From: Plazaster borealis
Lineage: Eukaryota > Echinodermata > Asteroidea > Forcipulatida > Labidiasteridae
Reading direction: 5' to 3'
Assembly: GCA_021014325.1 (NCBI GenBank)
Contig: CM037472.1
Span: 35,860,234 to 35,924,233, forward strand
Length of the DNA stretch: 64,000 bases
In this document: positions 45,531 through 57,691 of the stretch, one piece after another
Layout: each line of letters opens with the position of its first letter
Numbering within the stretch: position 1 is the first letter of the stretch
Notes under the pieces: model-generated
Databases searched by the model: none
Seen by the model: the letters and a program-made list of their open reading frames with translations, nothing else
What the model was told of the DNA's origin: nothing
Translations under genes and position numbers: made by a program

Positions 45531-45824
45531 ATTGTTGTTTTATTATTCCCTTTTCTAAAGAATTCTTCTGTGGTGTCCAAGTTGAACAAAGAAAAACGTT
45601 GTGGGGGGGGGGTACATTGTTTCATTGAGTAAAAGACCCCACAAGGGCCCTTCCGTAAGCCCACACACACATATGTCAACACTGCAATCGGGAACCTCCT
45701 ATTGTCTCTCATTTTGTTTTTACTTTTTGGTAACAGCACCCATTGTGTCCACGCACACAGTTATAAGTCTATTGTAGGGCATATTTCATTGCTATGACAT
45801 ATTTATGTTGGTGGGCCCTATATA

Positions 45825-47121
45825 GGGTATGTTCAGACAGCGTACTAAGTTAGACCCGAACCGGTTTAACTTTTACGAGCAGCTGCGTTCAGACAGCACA
45901 GAGTTAAACCCGATCCGGTTTATCTTCGGTTTTAAGAGGTCAAAGCAGACGCGACCCCATTACTCTAACATCCGGTTTTATTCATTAGAATTTGCGCGCC
46001 GAGATCATACTGCTGCCGAGTGCCCTGGACGATCATCGGAACATGTTATATATTGGATAAAAATGGCTCAATCGAACGCGAAAAAGAGTTTTACCGCAGG
46101 AGGTTATGAGCACTTAAAACAAACAAGAACACGACTGTTAAAATGAATTAAACAAACAAAACATGACTGTAAAGTGTACATAAAATTGATACAAACCGCC
46201 GAGGAAACTCACCGAATTAGCATCCATATTCCATGAAACAGAACACGTTATATTTTTGTGTTTTATACCACCGGTTCTGATTTAATTAATTCATAGTTTG
46301 TACCTCAATTGATTGGAAGTTGCGATCTCTCAAAAGCTGGTGCGGGCCGCGATTTTTATTCCGATTCGTTCATAAACACCACTATACACGTGCAAGTTAC
46401 GTAAATACATGTACTTTTCAGTGTTTCCCAACAACGTGGAGATTGCTGGCGCGTGGCCAAGGGAATTTCTCCTACACAGCCTCGCACCCACGGCAGTTCA
46501 TTCTCCTAATAATAAAGTATAGCCACTAGTAACGGTGACGGCAATAAGCACATCCACGGGATCGATGATGGATAACTATGGGATATCAGTGATTGATCAC
46601 TATGGGATGGCAGCGCTGTGCATGTGGATCGTGAGATTCATTAAAAAATGTTCATGCTCATTTGCTGCGCTCATAGTATACGCATGAAAAACAGTTTCAA
46701 TATTGTAGGACACACAACAAAACACGCTTGGAAAATATAATTTTGTTTCAGAAATTAATAAATCATGGGCGTGGGCCGTTGTTAAACTGCATACACCGAT
46801 CAAGAGAGTTTCGCCAACTCGGTAAGCGGCAAGAACGTTTGTACTCAGTGCTTCGGCACTACAGACCACTGTATACCACTGTGCATCGAACCACAAAATG
46901 GGTCGTCCGTTGTGAGTTAAACCGGATGTCATTCTGTCCACACGCAGTGTTAAAAGATAAACCCGAACTGGTTTAGACTTAGACCGCCTCGCTGGACGGT
47001 TTAAGTTTTGGGGTTTAGACCCGATCCGTCTAACTTTTGTTGCGTTCAGACGCACAAAAGTTGAACCCGAACCGGTCTAAGTTGACTTAGACCAACTTTA
47101 CTACGGCGTGTGAACGACCTC
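45825..47121. mobile_element. Non-autonomous DNA transposon, about 1.3 kb
   Basis: Ends GGGTATGTTCAGACAGCG and CACGCCGTAGTAAAGTTGGT (right end reversed) are imperfect inverted repeats. Subterminal CGTTCAGAC and AACCCGAACCGG words occur two or more times at each end. No transposase domain is recognised in the open frames. Confidence 0.6.
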
Positions 47122-47809
47122 ATAGGTTTACCTTGTGGGTTTTTTGTTCGGGTTTTGTTCTCAGTTTATTGCCCATATATCGATCTCTTGACGTCTTGTT
47201 AACCGAGCTTGCATTTTTGGAAGTAGTTTACAATCGAGCACATTTCTCTTATATGTATTTCTCCAACATTTCAATGAGCCGCCATCTTTTCTGTCTGAAA
47301 ACTGATGTGTAGGACCTATCTATACGGGTATAAGAATTTAGCATACGATTTACGCCGATAAAATAACACTTAGAATGTTATAGGATTACGGACAATTGGA
47401 CATGCAGGAACACCCTGAAAAAAATGGTTGAAACAAAATGAAGTCTTTGTCCATAAATGAAAATGAATGCCCGATCAACACCTTATACAGCTGGTTCAGA
47501 CGAAATTAAATGAATGAACATCTGTGTGACCCTCAACTTCAAACTGAACTAAATAAGCAAGTATCTTGTCGCATTGTAGCCTATTTTTAACTTGTATTTT
47601 GTACTTTTTTGGTAATGTATGTATTTTTGAACGATCAGTGGATGTCATGCTTTCAACTGGGCAAAGAAGTATATATTCTATTCTTTTCTTAAAGTGGTGA
47701 AATTGGCTGGGAAAACCTAAAGCCAAAAAACCCCAACAGTTTAAAAAATTAATAAATATACAAATAAATTACGGTATGTGAGGCACACCTTTCTGTAAAA
47801 AAAACCCCA

Positions 47810-47965
47810 CACAGCAACAACAACAACAACAGCAACAGCAACAACAATATCAACAGCAATATCAACAACAACAGCAACAGCAGCAGCAACAGTAACAGCA
47901 ACAGCAACAGCAGCAGCAACGACAACAACAACAACAACAATAATAATAATAATAATAATAATACA
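47810..47965. repeat. Simple repeat (CAA/CAG)n then (AAT)n
   Basis: About 135 bp of CAACAG-type trinucleotides followed by AAT repeats, joined to GCATTTACATAGCGCC, a SINE/LINE 3' end in reverse. The poly-Q, poly-L and poly-V frames are not genes. Confidence 0.95.
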
Positions 47966-48723
47966 AATAAAGCATTTACATAGCGCCTTATGCAAGGACT
48001 TAAAGTGCTTCACAAAAATACATAAATCAGCATCTATAAATTACAGAAAGTACACACAAAAATTATTAATATGCAGACTAATCAATTAAAATACAGCAAC
48101 AATAAAATTACAGTATTTTAGCAGAAACATCAATACAAATCAATAAAATCAATACAAATTATTATTATTATTATTTTTTATATGCAAGTTCGCCCCAAAC
48201 AAGGCTAAAAGCCACTCTTGGTAAGGGGCTACAAGAAGAAAATTATTAAATGTGTAAATAACTCAGGGGAGCTGGAGGTAGGAATTGATATTCCTCTTAA
48301 AACAGTCTAGATATTATAACGGTGTTAAAGGCAATTTTGTTAGGCTTTAAATCCCTTTAAACTCGACCCTTTTTGGCAATTTTGCATCAAGTGCTCAAGT
48401 TACTTATTAAAACGACTGGTTTACTTATAAACCGGTTAACATCATGCACCGCATAGGCTCGAGTTGAAAGGGATAAATGCTTGCATTAATAATAGCACGA
48501 TTGGCTTAAGTACCACTATGATGAAGAAAACAAATAATTGGACTGAGAAACGTCGATTAAAAATTCATAAAACCCAACGACCGTCATCAAGGACAATCTT
48601 ATAGCATCCAAAGGAGCTGTTTTTCTTCCCGCGCCTATCATGTTTTCTTCGGCTGAACGATTCTTTTGTAAACCTTGTGCGACAGTTGAAGGTAATAATT
48701 TGGAAGGTTATAATCATCCTTAT

Positions 48724-49554
48724 AGGCAGGGTGTACTTTTGGTAATCGTCAAAGACCAGTATCCCCACTTGGTGTAGGCATATGCACAAATAACAAACCT
48801 GTGAAAATTTGGGCTCAATTATTGGTCATCGAATTTGCAAGAAAATAATGAAAGAAAACACACCCTTGTTGCATATTATGATTGTGTGCTTTCAGATGCC
48901 TGAGAAAGGCTTCATGCCTGACGCTTTTCTCAGATTCAAATTTGAGCAACAAGAAAAGAAAAATGGTGCGCACAAAGAAAAGAGCTCAAAATTAGAAGAA
49001 ACAAAATGGTTTGAATTAGGCCTTCATTTTCAAAATCTGTCCAACTCCCCTCGCGTCGATGTATTTTTCCCTCTTCATATTCGCCCCCCCCCAAAAGACC
49101 CCCAATTATATTATTTATATATAATATTCGCCCCCAAACAACAACATTTCATATTGCCCCCCCCCCCCCCGCCGAAAAGAAAAGAAAATCACAGCCAGTC
49201 ACATTTAATGACCACGGAGCACAGCCTAATATCAAAATTGTTTGATTTTCCGAAGGTAGGAAAACAGGAGGGCACGGAGAAAAACCCTTGTGGCACGGGA
49301 GAGAACCAACGCAAACTCTTGTCACATGAATATGGCCCTAGCCGGGAATCGAACCAGGGCCACAGTGGTGGGAGGCGAGCGATTTACGCTACTCATGGCA
49401 ATTTAATTTGGCAATACAAATAGGAAACTGATTATTGAGGGAATACTAGTCCAAACATTTCCCTGCAGTTGGTAGCCTACAGGTATCAACTTTTTAGATT
49501 TTTGCAAATCTGTAAACATTTTTGCTGCAATCTTACCAATTTTGTGCACACCCT
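48724..49554. mobile_element. TTAA-type element with a SINE remnant inside
   Basis: TTAT|AGGCAGGGTGTACTTTTGG at the left and CCAATTTTGTGCACACCCT|TTAA at the right. The body is partly family A. Inside, 49255-49400 is a reversed tRNA-headed SINE (CCGGGAATCGAACCAGGGCC). Confidence 0.65.
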
Positions 49555-49966
49555 TTAAAGTGTCCTAACTGATACTTTCTCTTTTTTTAATACACATTTT
49601 GATACATCGCTTTTCACATTTTTGTTAATTACTACTTTTATTTTCCCTTTTCAAATACACTGTGAAGTATAAGACGTTTGAATAAGGTCTACTGGCCTAA
49701 ATGGGGTAATTAACTTTCACGTGGTGATTTTAAAAAGATGTGGTAAAAATATATATAGTAATAAATAAAATAGAGGGACCTAATGAAATAAGATGGTGGG
49801 TACGTGAGGTTTACATATACATTTAAAACGTACGGTTAGTATATTTAAGCATACGATAGAGAGCTGTAAATGTAGACAAAGTTTTATTTAGCAGATATTT
49901 TGTCCGATATGTAAATGTGTATACCACTCGACGAGACAGATGCGCTGCTTGCGACACCAACATTTC

Positions 49967-50337
49967 GTGAACGTTCTGGATTCGATCCTCTAAGACTGGC
50001 CTCCTCACTGTGTAACAATGTGAACGTTGTGGATTCGATCCTCTAAGACTGGCCTCCTCACTGTGTAACAATGTGAACGTTGTGGATTCGATCCTCTAAG
50101 ACTTGCCTCCTCACTGTGTAATAATGTGAACGTTGTGGATTCGATCCTCTAAGACTGGCCTCCTCACTGTGTAACAATGTGAACGTTGTGGATTCGATCC
50201 TCTAAGACTTGCCTCCTCACTGTGTAACAATGTGAACGTTGTGGATTCGATCCTCTAAGACTGGCCTCCTCACTGTGTAACAATGTGAACGTTGTGGATT
50301 CGATCCTCTAAGACTGGCCTCCTCACTGTGTAACAAT
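49967..50337. repeat. 53-bp tandem array, seven copies
   Basis: Units start at 49967, 50020, 50073, 50126, 50179, 50232 and 50285. The unit is GTGAACGTTGTGGATTCGAT, CCTCTAAGACTGGCCTCCTC and ACTGTGTAACAAT. Differences are single bases (GTTCTGG in copy 1, ACTTGCC in copies 3 and 5, TAATAAT in copy 3). Confidence 0.97.
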
Positions 50338-50763
50338 GTGAATGGTCAAGTAGCCCGCCATGCCCAAAGTTTCAGCTGGAAATAATAACAATTTGGTAAA
50401 GAGTCAGCAAAGCCTAAAAGCCCTTTTCACACGATAGCAATTTAGCAGGGGTCCCTTGCTTAATTTTAGCATGGTTGTGAAATTTTACAAATTGCACTTG
50501 GTGTGGAAGGACAACAATGTTTGGACTGTCCAAGGTCCGGCCCTATGTTGAACCATTGCCGGGAAGGGACAGTGTAAGACAACAATCCACGGGTTGATTT
50601 GTTGGAACGAATTACTAATCCGTAATCCGTTCGTGGAGTATAAAGCCGTGCGAACGGATCAGTAAATCGTTGAAACGAATTTGTTTTCTTCCTGGCCCTA
50701 TACCCACCAGGATTCGTGCATTGATAAGGACAGAGACGGTAGGCCTAATTCCTTGTTCTTTTT

Positions 50764-50974
50764 TTAATTTAATATAAAAACACAAATTTGTGTTTTACCA
50801 TATGTTGCATCGTGCCACACGATTTTGTTGTGTATGCCGTACACTATAACAGGAAAGCTGTTGAATGTTTTCTCCCACTCGCAAAACGATAATGCATCTA
50901 CCACCAGCAGCCAGCCAACATCATGCTCACATCCGGTGTAAATGCTGTTAATGAAGAATCGCCGAAAATTTCCC
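50764..50974 (-). CDS. Secreted-domain gene, last visible exon
   Basis: Minus-strand acceptor TTTGTTTAAACAG|GGGAAA. Ends KTQICVFILN and TAA. The two Cys of YTGCEHD and FCEWEK are likely disulphide partners. No AATAAA is seen just after the stop. Confidence 0.72.
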
Positions 50975-53900
50975 CTGTTTAAACAAAATAAAAATAAAAA
51001 TAAATACATAAATACATCAACAGAATTAACATGGAGTGTCCTACCCAAATGGTCTGTTGAGCAAGACGTCCTTCATGGATTGAAAGCCGTTGGTCCCGTG
51101 TGTTGTCTAATACACGAAAAAGAACCCAGTCGGCCTATTTATTATACACTTCATAAGAGAAGATGTTCGCCCGGTGTTTCTTGTATGGTTGGCTGCACAT
51201 TGCGCCACATAAGCCGTTACAAACATGCGTTTCGAGACGCCCGTAGATACAGCGCTTTATATATTAAAGGTATCGTACACGTTTGGTAATGACTCTGAAA
51301 ATTAATGGCAGAAGTACAGCATCTTTGGATGGTATAATGAATTTTGAGGAAAATTTTCACTTCGAAGTACTGCGGTTATGGAAAAAGATATCACTTTTTA
51401 TCCCCATAGGTTTGAATCTGAGAAGCGTTACTACCGTGTATTCCAAAGCAGATTATTCTTCCTGCGTGGACATAACCGCTCCAGATTTTCGACAATATTT
51501 CAAAAACGCTTCCACCTTTTGAAATGAATTTTTCACAGGTTAGTTTTATGGTATATATCTACAACTAGATAGGATTGAAACAAACAATTGGTTCCACTTA
51601 CCAAACGTGTACGATACCTTAAGAACTGAATATTTGTTATAGGAAACCTTGTTTTCACGGCAATAATTGGCAGCTCATCGTGACATTATCGTATGACTTA
51701 TTTTCACGTGGTCATTATGAAGACCTTCTTAATCAAAAATAAGTTGACGCATCCTCGTTAATACATCTGACATAGCACATTTTCATCGTACGTTCGTTTG
51801 TTTTTACTCCATATAGATGCAGCTTGATTATTTCAGACTAAAATACCGGTTTTCGTTCTCCTTTCATAATAATGTCCCTTTTTTGACTTTATGGAATATT
51901 TATGGAAGTGTGTCCCACTACCCCGCCCATTATGCACTTACGGGCCGACATGTCCATCGATAGAGAAGTAATTTGTTTCCGTCCTTGTTGTCAGGTCGGA
52001 CCACGGGGAGGAGACGAGACGTGTCTTTTCGAACCAGCTCAAAATGTTTGACTCTACACCATTGAATACCAATATTACTTTGCATCTGGTGTAAATATTG
52101 TCGCACAAGGAGAGCTTGACCTGGGTGCAGAGATTCAAACAATACAGTGTTGCATGGTGATTCAATTCAAGAGAACATTTAACATTCATAGAGAAATTAA
52201 TTTAACCAATCAAAAACAAAGTAAAATAATCTATTAATGAAGTCAGTGTGATCAGTCTAGATAGAAAGAGGAGTTACGGAGGTTGACTAAAGTAAGTCGA
52301 AACTTGTAGAAATCAGCCCTATAGGACAAGACAGACGGCCAAAGAGACACAAGACTATAGGCAGACATTTGGACTGGGCCCAATTTCATAGAGCTGCTAA
52401 GCACACGTTTTGTGCTTATAACTGAGCGAGTTTCCGTTTCATAGCGAACCGTAAGCACACGAAAAGGCATGCTAACCTTTCGATGCTTACTGTATGAAAA
52501 TGAATGACGTAACAATGCAAATCCATGGTGAACGCGCAAGATGGCCGCCTAATTTTCGAGCTATCCTGTGAAATACGCTTATGAACAAGCAAATTTTTCT
52601 GCTACACTGTATACAGTTAGCACGAAAACTTGCTTACCGTTAAGTAGCGCTATGAAACTGGGCCATGGACATCAGACGCGTATGATTACATAAGGAAAAT
52701 GAAAAGCATTACTTAAACAAGATGCGGTCAATAATTGGTTGTATCGCTTCTGAATATTGGTTGTATGGCTTCTGACTGGCAACCCGAACAAAGATATCGA
52801 CAAAATAGGGGTTATTTTTGATTCATCGAGGACACTTCAACCACACATCAACAACATCGTTCGTCTGTCATCATATCACATCAGTAATATTGGTAAGATT
52901 CGCAAGTACTTGGACAAAAGTGCCTCTGAAAAGGTCATTCATGCATTTGTTACTTCTCGTCTTGACAACGGCAATGCTCTTCTCTACAGTCTTCCTAACA
53001 ACCAGATTTCCCGTCTTGAACGCCTCCAAAATACCGCTGCTCGCATTGTGACACTGTCTGGAAAATCCTGTTCTATCACCCCCATTCTGAAACAACTACA
53101 TTGGCTCCCTATCTCTCAACGAATCATCTTCAAGCTGATGCTCATTGTCCACAAAGCACTTAATGGCAAGGCTCCCACTATATTTCTGAACTACTTCAAG
53201 TTCACTCCATCAAGGAATCTTCGATCAAGTTCCATGCTTCTCCTCATTGAACCCAAGTCTCGACAATCATGGGGTGACAGGTCTTTTTCCTCAGCTGCGC
53301 CACGCATCTGGAACTCTCTACCACTTAATCTGAGATCTTGTCTTTGTACCACAAAATTCAAATCTCTTCTCAAAACTTATCTTATGTCACAGGTTTTCAT
53401 GGACTAATTTTGTTGTGTCTGTTTTTCTTTGTTTTGTTTTGTTTTGTTTTTGGTTTTACTGCGCCTTGAACACCCAGCAGGGTGGATATGTGCGCATTAC
53501 AAGTCTTATTATTATTATTATTATTTATTAAAATAGGGAGACTGCCAATATTGGGGCTATATAGCTCTAACTGGTAGAGACTGCCAATATTGGGGCTATA
53601 TAGCTCTAACTGGTAGAGCGCACCCAGGCTCTAGTCAATTTGTATTTGTTCAACCTGAAATTATTTTAAATTTACCCAGTCAGTTTCCCTTGTGGTTTAT
53701 TACTTGAGAGGAATCTTTTTAGCTAAAGATGGACCAATATTAGCACAGAAGAAATTGTATGAATTTGCAATATCAGCAGATTTGAACAAAGAAGCCGCAC
53801 CATCAGCAGATTAATCAGGAAAATGCGTCTTTTTGTTCACACCCAAAATACCACTGATTTAAAGGCAGGGTATAGGCCTATACCTTTGGTAATTCCTCCA

Positions 53901-54542
53901 AAAATTAATGACCATCAAAACCTACTTAGTATTTGAAGCACTGCAGCAGTTGATAATGCATAACATTTTGAGATAAATGATTCCCTTCTAAGGAATGTGG
54001 TTTTAGAGAAAGGGATTCAAAAACATTTCAATCTGAGAAATGTTTCATGCATGCATGAAACGATTCTCAGATTGTGTTTTACAATTTATGAATTATTCTT
54101 CCTGCGTGGACATAAGTGCTCCAGTTTTCGGTGATATCTCTAATGCCGTAGCACCTTTTGAAATGAATTTTTTTCACAGGTTAGTTTTTATTGTAGATAT
54201 CTACATTTATAAAACAATCGAGTTGTTCCAAAAACCAAAGGTATACTTTGCCTTTAAATCATATATAAAAACCAAAACCAAAACCCCAACAAAATAAAAA
54301 CAGCAGCAAAACACAATAATGATTACTGATTTTTTGCAAATATTGCATTGATAAGCTAGTTAATTTACTTACCCATTTGATGTCCAAGTTTCCAATGTTC
54401 CAAGCATTGAACAATGTTTCGTTTCGATAGTTTCCGACCCCTTCTGAACTACTATTCCAGGTCGGGTTAGTCCACAGATCATACAGCTTAAATCCCGTCC
54501 CGGCCACCCCTTTAAACACCAGTTGCCATTCAGGCCCCGAGT
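50764..54542 (-). CDS. Probable secreted marine-invertebrate domain protein, three visible exons (N-terminus missing)
   Basis: Exons on the minus strand: 54542-54373, 52120-51942, 50974-50764. Junction phases agree (0 and 2) and give about 186 residues to TAA. Exon 1: WQLVFKGVAGTGFKLYDLW, NYRNETLFNAW. Exon 2: VKLSLCDN, LVFNGVESNILSWFEKTRLV, SSPWSDL, NYFSIDG. Exon 3: RRFFINSIYTGC, GWLLVVDA, CEWEK, FPVIVYG. From memory this W-LVFK / FNG / RRFFIN-Y-GC / GWLVV-D / C-WE pattern occurs in uncharacterised secreted proteins of cnidarians, molluscs and echinoderms; I have no family name. A signal-peptide exon should lie above 54542 but was not found. The last exon could instead splice at ATATG|GTAAAA (50798), but reading through gives a plausible end. 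Confidence 0.7.
51075..51263 (+). mobile_element. SINE family 1, 3' part only
   Basis: AAAGCCGTTGGTCCCGTGTG, AAAAAGAACCCAGTCGGCC and ATACAGCGCTTTATATA. The tRNA head is lost. A TTAA-type element is inserted exactly at its tail (51268). Confidence 0.8.
51268..51618 (+). mobile_element. TTAA-type MITE, family B
   Basis: TTAA 51264-51267, AGGTATCGTACACGTTTGG; end ACGTGTACGATACC, TTAA 51619-51622. It lies between the last two exons of the minus-strand gene. Confidence 0.9.
51942..52120 (-). CDS. Secreted-domain gene, middle exon
   Basis: Minus-strand acceptor TCTCTGCACCCAG|GTCAAG and donor GTCGGCCC|GTAAGT. Phase 0 in, phase 2 out, which fits both neighbours. Confidence 0.75.
52376..52664. mobile_element. 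MITE, family GGGCCCAATTTCATAGAGC
   Basis: GGGCCCAATTTCATAGAGCT and GCGCTATGAAACTGGGCC form the ends. Subterminal GCTAAGCACACGTTTTGTGC is a small hairpin. Confidence 0.8.
52745..53530 (+). mobile_element. 5'-truncated LINE (CR1/L2-like), reverse transcriptase C-terminus
   Basis: An open frame to TAA at 53405-53407 shows the C-terminal part of a non-LTR reverse transcriptase: IGVIFDSSRTLQPHI, KIRKYLDKSASEKVIHAFV, SRLDNGNALLYSLPN, RLERLQNTAARIV, LHWLPISQRIIFK, GDRSFSSAAPRIWNSLP. The catalytic FADD box is not included. A 3' UTR with GGATATGTGCGCATTACAAG and an ATT repeat tail follows, as in CR1/L2-type elements. The frame is intact, so the insertion is fairly young. Confidence 0.9.
53541..53619 (+). 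repeat. 39-bp direct repeat, two copies
   Basis: GACTGCCAATATTGGGGCTA-TATAGCTCTAACTGGTAGA occurs twice without a base between copies. Confidence 0.95.
53863..54253. mobile_element. TTAA-type MITE, family B/C hybrid ends
   Basis: TTAA 53859-53862, AGGCAGGGTATAGG; end AAGGTATACTTTGCCT, TTAA 54254-54257. The interior matches family B (TTATTCTTCCTGCGTGGACA). Confidence 0.85.
54373..54542 (-). CDS. Secreted-domain gene, exon with WQLVFKGVAGTG
   Basis: Minus-strand acceptor CTCTCTTTCGTAG|ACTCGG and donor AAATGG|GTAAGT. Enters with two bases of a codon and leaves in phase 0. Codon use is more GC-rich than the surroundings. Confidence 0.75.
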
Positions 54543-54727
54543 CTACGAAAGAGAGCATTGTATCTTTTTAATAGAGGATTACCTTTTGGAACAAGTTATT
54601 GCATTATGGAAATAAAAGGGAGATGACACAATAGTCTTAAAAAGCCGAGACCATAATATTTAAATGGTCCTGGCCAAGGGAGAAGGGGAGGTCCATTATC
54701 CCATGATAAAACCCTGCACGGTCTTAA

Positions 54728-55109
54728 AAGGGTCTGTATACGTTTGGTAATGACTCTGAAAATTAATGGCAATAAAAACTTACTTGGTGATAAGTACAGC
54801 AGCTTTGGATAGTATAATGCATTTTGAGAAACTTTTCACTTCGAATTACTGCGGTTGTGGAAAGATATATCACTTTTTATCCCAACAAATTTGAAAATGA
54901 GAAGCGTTACTTCAAGCATTTCTCAGATTGTGTATTCCAATTGCAGATTATTCTTCCTGCGTGGACAAAACCGCTCCAGATTTTTGGCAATATCTCAAAA
55001 GCGCTACCACCATTTGAAATGAAATTTCACAGGTTAGTTTTATGGTATCTACAACTATGTTGGATTGAAACAAACAGTGGGTTCCAATTACCAAACGTAT
55101 ACAATCCCT
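54728..55109 (+). mobile_element. TTAA-type MITE, family B
   Basis: TTAA 54724-54727, AAGGGTCTGTATACGTTTGG; end AAACGTATACAATCCCT, TTAA 55110-55113. Confidence 0.92.
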
Positions 55110-55444
55110 TTAAACGATCGTATAAGACTGAATAACTAACCCCTTTCCCCCATGCATTTTAAAATGTTTTTAAAAATCCTTTGCCAGAAATCATTATAAA
55201 ATATTCATGAATAGTCGAGAGTGCTAGGAAATTCTGATTGGTTGAAATGTGATCAAGTGGTCATGTTTAACCGCTCTTAAATCGCCATCTTATTATGATA
55301 GGCCCTTTTCGAAATCATGTCTCCGGATTGGGCCCATACCTTCAGGCTCCTACCGCCTGCTTGAAGACCCGTACCAAATTTCAAAATAACCGGCGGAGCC
55401 TGAAGACGGTGCTCAAGCCCAAGCCATAGTTTAACATCGTTTGA

Positions 55445-55812
55445 AGGCACTGAACACGTTTGGTAATTGTCAAAGACCAGTATTCTCACTTGGTGTATCC
55501 CAACATATGCATAAAATATAACAAGCCTGTGAAAATTTGGGCTCAATTGGTCATCGAAGTTGCAAGCAAATGATGACAGAAAAAACACCCTCGTTGTACA
55601 AAGTTGTGTGCTTTCAGATAGGATTAAAAACTTCTTGCAAGAATTTTTTATTATTTTAGTGAGACATTACCTCTTTCTCAAAAACTAGGTTACTTCAGAG
55701 GGAGTCGTTTCTCACAATGTTTTATACTATCAACAGCTCTCCGTTGCTTGTTACCAAGTAAGTTTTTATGCTAATATTTGTTTTGAGTCAGTACCAAACG
55801 TGTACGATACCT
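55445..55812 (+). mobile_element. TTAA-type MITE, family A
   Basis: TTGA 55441-55444 (a mutated TTAA), AGGCACTGAACACGTTTGG; end AAACGTGTACGATACCT, TTAA 55813-55816. Confidence 0.9.
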
Positions 55813-55821
55813 TTAAGACCA

Positions 55822-55978
55822 GGGCCCGATTTTATAGAGCTGCGAGCAGAAAATATTGACTGAAATCAATCACAGATAGTACATGTGACATGGTAGTTTG
55901 TTGGTAACTCCGGTAAGCATAATTTTGTTGTGCTTAGCTATACTTTTTGTGCTCAAGCAGCTCTATAAATTGGGCCCA
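55822..55978 (+). mobile_element. MITE, family GGGCCCAATTTCATAGAGC
   Basis: GGGCCCGATTTTATAGAGC and GCTCTATAAATTGGGCCC ends. It begins 5 bp after the preceding MITE's TTAA. Confidence 0.85.
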
Positions 55979-57315
55979 GCTTGAACGCGAGCGACGATCA
56001 AACACTCTTGTACAGTACGTGTGAAAATAAACTAAACATAGCTACTGTATAGAATAATATCAATGGAATCATAGATACTAATAATAAAAACATTTATAAG
56101 GCCCAGTGAAGCCTGTAAGCATAAGTTTTCTGCTAACGCCATTTAATAGCAGAATGTATATATTTCATAAACACAACGAACCGTTTCAAGAGTATTATTT
56201 TTATGCTTCAGCGCAGCAGTCCTTATCACCGGAGCGTTTTATTTTCTAAATAGAACGCTCCGGTGATCACCTCGGGTGTCACTCGATAACACTCGAAGCA
56301 GTCAATATTTGTGTTCATTCTTTTCACAGTCATTACACATTACTTCGACAATCGCTTACTTACAATACTTTACCCAAATAATAACACAAAATACACAATA
56401 TTGCGATAAGCCTGCCGAGCGACTTGCACGAGAAGCCGGCTATACTTTTTATTATTTTCGCTCTGCTGTGGCCCCACCTGCGCGCAGTGAGTGAAGGCCA
56501 ATGTGACTATCTCCATGCGCATACTTCTTTGAGTCTAGCTACAACGGTTTCTCTAGTCCTGGTATAAGCTCAGTGACTTATTTTTTATGTATTAATGCTG
56601 TCTTCCCTTTGCACAATATGCTGGTTTGAAGAGATAATGATCGGAATCGGCTACAATGTGCACACTCTAAATATCGAGGGAAAGGTACAAAAGCTATGCT
56701 TCACCTTGTTTCCTACATGTTGACATCATAAAAATAATGTATTTTTGTTTACAGTCAAAAGTGCTATTCACGTAAAATTGTTTATATGCATACTTACTGT
56801 AATCATGTTATATTTATTTTTTGCTACAAACTACTATTTAAGTTTTACTTACACAAATTGTATTATTAATGTCATTGAGGATGTCAATGTGAAATAAATG
56901 TCGTATCGTACATCGTACATCGTACATCGACTTAAAATGCTCATGGGGCACAGTGCGTTTGTGTTTCCTTTATCCATTACTACGTTATTACCGGTACCTT
57001 TCCGATAATGATCGGTCTAACTTTCAAGTAGAAAATTGACATGTGATGCTCGTGAAATTTAATGTCTTTACCTCTCAACGATATCGCCCAAGTACCAATA
57101 TATTTTGCGAACCATGGTACTTGTCACATAAAGACACTAGATTTGCTCTGTCGACAAAATGTTTATTTAATTTTTTTATACTCTTCTTACGTTTTGCCTT
57201 TTGGCAGCTTTCTACTAAATTTTGTTACGAAACATTTTTTGTTGGATCCTTCAAACCTCTCAACTTGTGTGTCCATTTGATGGAGTACGTGGCCCCTTGC
57301 ACCACGCTTAATTAA
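55979..57315. other. AT-rich spacer, no gene supported
   Basis: A short perfect hairpin TCACCGGAGCGTT/AACGCTCCGGTGA lies at 56226-56266. ATCGTACATCGTACATCGTA is a 10-bp repeat at 56905-56930. The remainder has nothing recognisable. Confidence 0.5.
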
Positions 57316-57691
57316 AGGGACACGTTGCCTTGGATCGGGCGAGTTGGTCTATAAAAAAGCGTTTGTAACCGTTTGTTATAAAATGCATATGGTTAGAAAG
57401 ACGTTATAAAAGTAGAATACGATGATCCACACAATTATGTCTCGAAATTGCGTGGTTTTCCTTTTACATCGTGATCAAACACGGTCGGCCATTTTGTGGA
57501 GTCTGACTCCACAAAATTGCTGACCGGGTTAGTTCGCAAAGTAAAAGGAAAACCACGTAATTTCGAGGCATATTTGTGTGGATCATCGTATTTTACTTTT
57601 ATAACATCTTTCTAACCATATGCATTTTATAACAAACGGTTACAAACGCTTTTTTTTGACCAACTCGTCCGATCCAAGGCAACGTGTCCCT
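57316..57691. mobile_element. Foldback TTAA-type element, family E
   Basis: TTAA 57312-57315, AGGGACACGTTGCCTTGGAT; end ATCCAAGGCAACGTGTCCCT. Arms of about 170 bp pair almost throughout and meet at TGTGGAGTCTGACTCCACA. Confidence 0.93.

Noticed and set aside
46600..47055. 151-codon minus-strand frame as a gene
   Set aside because: It overlaps the right end and subterminal repeats of the element at 45825-47121 and shows no known domain.
47741..48013. Long poly-Q / poly-L / poly-V open frames
   Set aside because: They follow from (CAACAG)n and (AAT)n simple repeats and have no splice or homology support.
48809..49423. 204-codon open frame on the plus strand
   Set aside because: It runs through a TTAA-type element and a reversed SINE; the translation has no domain.
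49967..50337. Regular repeats resembling a CRISPR array
   Set aside because: Units are contiguous with no unique spacers, and the surrounding genome is animal; it is a tandem repeat.
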